Shown piece after piece: positions 5,155 through 6,478 of a stretch of 6,478 nucleotides of DNA. Position 1 is the first letter of the stretch. Every line of letters starts with the position of its first letter. Source of the stretch: Candidatus Pacearchaeota archaeon (GTDB lineage Archaea; Nanobdellota; Nanobdellia; Pacearchaeales; GW2011-AR1); contig RFLC01000072.1 of assembly GCA_003694055.1 (NCBI GenBank), positions 1 through 6,478 on the forward strand, written 5' to 3'. The notes below the pieces were generated by a model. That model searched no databases. It was not told the origin of the DNA and saw nothing but the letters and a program-made list of their open reading frames with translations. A program made the position numbers and the translations under genes.

Positions 5155-5535
5155 ATGCAAGTCGGAAAATTAAGCGTTCGAAAGATTAAAGAGAGGATTG
5201 GGAGGAAATCAAGTGCGAGATTGAGGGAAACGCTCCAATCAGCCCTGAAGTCCGATGGTTGGAGGGATTTGAGCAAGAAGCTAGCTGTGGCTAGGAGAAA
5301 ACAGCTCGCGTTGAATTTGGATGAGATAAACGAGTTAGCGAAGGATGGAGATGTTGTTGTTGTTCCTGGCAGAGTTCTCTCGCAAGGCATGATAACGAAA
5401 AAAGTTAAGGTGTGCGCTTTCGGGTTTTCAAAGCGCGCGCAAGAGAAGTTGCAAGAGGGGAAGGTTGAGTTTGCGCATGTGTTTGAGGAGATAAAAACAA
5501 ACCCTTCAGCTAAAAATGTGAGAGTGCTCGCATGA
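5155..5535 (+). CDS. rpl18e: 50S ribosomal protein eL18 (L18e)
   Basis: A 126-residue basic protein (family about 115-125) of the archaeal/eukaryotic eL18 family, related in fold to bacterial L15, part of the large subunit. Recognisable blocks are WRDLSKKLAVARRKQLALNLDEIN (about 36-59), the DGDVVVVPGRVLSQGMI loop (about 64-80) that matches the family's GD-x-V-x-VPGKVL-x-x-G signature, and KVKVCAFGFSKRAQEKL (about 83-99). The start at 5155 is chosen over the ATG at 5148, which is out of frame and opens only a 13-codon frame, and it sits at leaderless distance from the TATA box. It is the first gene of the operon; its TGA overlaps the uL13 ATG (ATGA). In many archaea RNA polymerase subunit D precedes this gene; here a divergent phosphodiesterase gene does. 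Confidence 0.96.
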   Translation: MQVGKLSVRKIKERIGRKSSARLRETLQSALKSDGWRDLSKKLAVARRKQLALNLDEINELAKDGDVVVVPGRVLSQGMITKKVKVCAFGFSKRAQEKLQEGKVEFAHVFEEIKTNPSAKNVRVLA

Positions 5536-5939
5536 CATCGGAAGAGATTGTTATCGACGGCAAAGGAGCAGTTCTTGGAAGGTTGGCTAGTTTTGCAGCT
5601 AAGCAAGCTTTGCTAGGCAAGAAAGTGGTTGTGGTGAATTGCAACGAAGTTGTTATCACAGGAAGAAAAGAGAATGTTGTTGAGAACTACCGCGCCAAGC
5701 GTGCGCGCGGAGGGAGCTCTCTCAAAGGTCCGCACTTTCCGCGTCAGCCTGAAAGGATTGTTAAGCGCACGATACGAGGCATGCTGCCATACAAGCAAGG
5801 GAGAGGGAGAACAGCATTCAAAAGCGTGCGTTGCTTCGACGCACTGCCTGCTGAATTTGCCAGCAAGGAGAAGTTGAGTCTGGGGAAAGAATTAAAAACA
5901 ACTTCAATTAAATTGGGCGAGTTGGCGAGGTTGATATAA
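5532..5939 (+). CDS. rpl13: 50S ribosomal protein uL13 (L13)
   Basis: A 135-residue protein of archaeal length (bacterial L13 about 142). Family blocks in order: VIDGKGAVLGRLAS (about 7-20), KKVVVVNCNEVVITG (about 30-44), the strongly conserved KGPHFPRQPERIVKRTIRGMLPY spread over about 65-87, and GRGRTAFKSVRCF (about 90-102). It binds 23S rRNA early in large-subunit assembly. The ATG overlaps the eL18 stop by 4 nt (ATGA) and no strong Shine-Dalgarno motif precedes it, so translation probably depends on coupling. The stop shares one base with the uS9 ATG. By coincidence its 3' end contains a 10-base match to the start of the dispersed element (5917-5926). Confidence 0.96.
   Translation: MTSEEIVIDGKGAVLGRLASFAAKQALLGKKVVVVNCNEVVITGRKENVVENYRAKRARGGSSLKGPHFPRQPERIVKRTIRGMLPYKQGRGRTAFKSVRCFDALPAEFASKEKLSLGKELKTTSIKLGELARLI
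5927..5935 (+). promoter_or_regulatory. Shine-Dalgarno site for uS9
   Basis: GAGGTTGAT lies within the end of uL13. GAGG is 8 nt before the uS9 ATG, and the string matches the archaeal anti-Shine-Dalgarno complement GAGGTGAT apart from one inserted T. It supports coupled translation at the TAATG junction. Confidence 0.55.
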
Positions 5940-6376
5940 TGGCACGTGGAAAGTCCGCACAAGTTAAAAGTGTTGAAAAGCGCATCTTCGCAGGAAAGCG
6001 CAAGACAGCAGTGGCAAAGGTTAGAGTAAGGCATGGAACAGGCAAGGTTTATTTCAACTACCTGCCGGCAGAGGAGTTGCAGACATTTCACCGCTTAGCG
6101 CTCGCTGAGCCAATCGAGATTTACAAAGCAGAAATGGGCTCTAACCCAGAGTTTGATTTTTACGTTTTTGCGAGCGGCGGCGGAAAGGAGTCGCAAATCG
6201 AAGCGGCAAGGCTAGCCATAGCAAGGGCAATTGTTGAACTCACAGGCTCGCAGGTTTTGCATCGCGTGTATTTTGAGTATGACAAGCACATGGTAGTGCC
6301 TGACTCCCGACGGAAAGAAGCGCGCAAGCCAAACGACTCCAAAGCGCGCGCAAAGAGGCAGAAGTCTTATCGTTAA
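5939..6376 (+). CDS. rps9: 30S ribosomal protein uS9 (S9)
   Basis: A 145-residue basic protein (archaeal family about 130-150). Visible motifs: GKRKTAVAKVRVRHGTGKVYFN (about 19-40), the GGGKESQIEAARLAIARAIV helix (about 100-119; bacterial equivalent GGG-x-x-GQAGA-x-RHGI-x-RAL), and the conserved C-terminal tail PDSRRKEARKPNDSKARAKR with the terminal KSYR. This tail reaches into the decoding site and contacts P-site tRNA. The usual GQA(G/A) run reads ESQIEA here, a variation within archaeal sequences. The start is defined by overlap with the uL13 stop (TAATG). It is the last visible gene; rpoN and rpoK, which follow in many archaea, do not begin within the remaining 102 bp. Confidence 0.96.
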   Translation: MARGKSAQVKSVEKRIFAGKRKTAVAKVRVRHGTGKVYFNYLPAEELQTFHRLALAEPIEIYKAEMGSNPEFDFYVFASGGGKESQIEAARLAIARAIVELTGSQVLHRVYFEYDKHMVVPDSRRKEARKPNDSKARAKRQKSYR

Positions 6377-6381
6377 AGCGC

Positions 6382-6395
6382 GCACTTAGTTGTGC
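6382..6395 (+). repeat. Small hairpin just after uS9
   Basis: GCAC (6382-6385) and GTGC (6392-6395) form a 4-bp stem with loop TTAGTT, 5 nt after the uS9 stop. A second weak pairing, GGGTT (6402-6406) with AACCC, follows. Either may shape the 3' end of the operon message, but both are short. Confidence 0.25.
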
Positions 6396-6440
6396 CTAAC
6401 TGGGTTTCTTAAGATTGCGTTAACCCGCCCATGCAAAATC

Positions 6441-6478
6441 GCGAGTTGGCAGTATGCTCACGCCGTGCAGGTGTGGAA
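6441..6478 (+). repeat. Dispersed element copy 2, truncated by the window edge
   Basis: The reverse complement of 2007-2044 with 36 of 38 matches; the differences are at 6472 and 6474 (T here where the other copy implies C). It begins with the terminal GCGAGTTG 64 nt after the uS9 stop, in the same orientation relative to its upstream gene as copy 1 is to the TauE gene. The hairpin CACGCC-GTGCA-GGTGTG (6460-6476) is preserved with one G-T pair. Confidence 0.85.

Noticed and set aside
5127..5606. 159-codon minus-strand frame opposite eL18 and uL13
   Set aside because: It is antisense to well-supported ribosomal genes, its Cys/Ser/Phe-rich product resembles no known protein, and it results from the codon bias of the opposite strand.
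5917..5926. Third copy of the dispersed element inside uL13
   Set aside because: Only 10 bases (GCGAGTTGGC) match, they encode the conserved end of uL13 in frame, and similarity stops there. Ten-base matches are expected by chance.
1365..6387. CGCACTT shared downstream of archease (1371-1365), TauE (2131-2125) and uS9 (6381-6387)
   Set aside because: A seven-base word recurring three times in GCGC-rich spacers is near chance, and its distances from the stops differ (0, about 30 and 4 nt).

Overview
The window is archaeal. It carries a ribosomal protein cluster eL18-uL13-uS9 (eL18 occurs only in archaea and eukaryotes), an archease, two membrane-anchored proteins with archaeal class III (prepilin-type) N-termini, and AT-rich TATA boxes centred about 25-27 nt upstream of several start codons, the geometry of leaderless archaeal transcripts. 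The prepilin pair resembles proteins I associate with DPANN-type archaea (Diapherotrites, Woesearchaeota and relatives), and the ribosomal cluster seems cut down at both ends. Assignment to DPANN is an inference; no rRNA or other taxonomic marker is present.

Layout. Everything from 1 to 5052 is on the minus strand and everything from 5155 on is on the plus strand. Reading the minus strand from the divergent promoter region at 5053-5154: a glycerophosphodiester phosphodiesterase (4378-5052); then, with its own promoter, a CPA2-type Na+/H+ antiporter (3153-4337) tightly coupled to a TauE/SafE-family exporter (2162-3151); a gene-free, GC-richer, repeat-bearing stretch (1820-2161); archease (1372-1791); and a coupled pair of surface or pilus-like proteins (730-1236, and 1-728, which runs off the left edge). 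On the plus strand, eL18, uL13 and uS9 form a compact operon with overlapping start and stop codons.

Gene use. The ribosomal genes form a translation unit. Archease would support RtcB-type RNA ligation. The antiporter and the exporter form a two-gene membrane transport operon. The two prepilin-like genes form a cell-surface module, with eight potential N-glycosylation sequons in the visible part of one protein and four in the other.

The most unusual signal is non-coding. A 38-bp sequence (36 of 38 identical, with a 31-bp perfect core) occurs after the TauE gene and again after uS9, in opposite genomic orientation but in the same orientation relative to the gene upstream of it. The complete copy is 59 bp, is bounded by 8-bp terminal inverted repeats, and is followed by a T-tract on the transcribed strand. 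It looks like a dispersed bounded element that may serve as a 3'-end or terminator structure. The second copy is cut by the right edge of the window.
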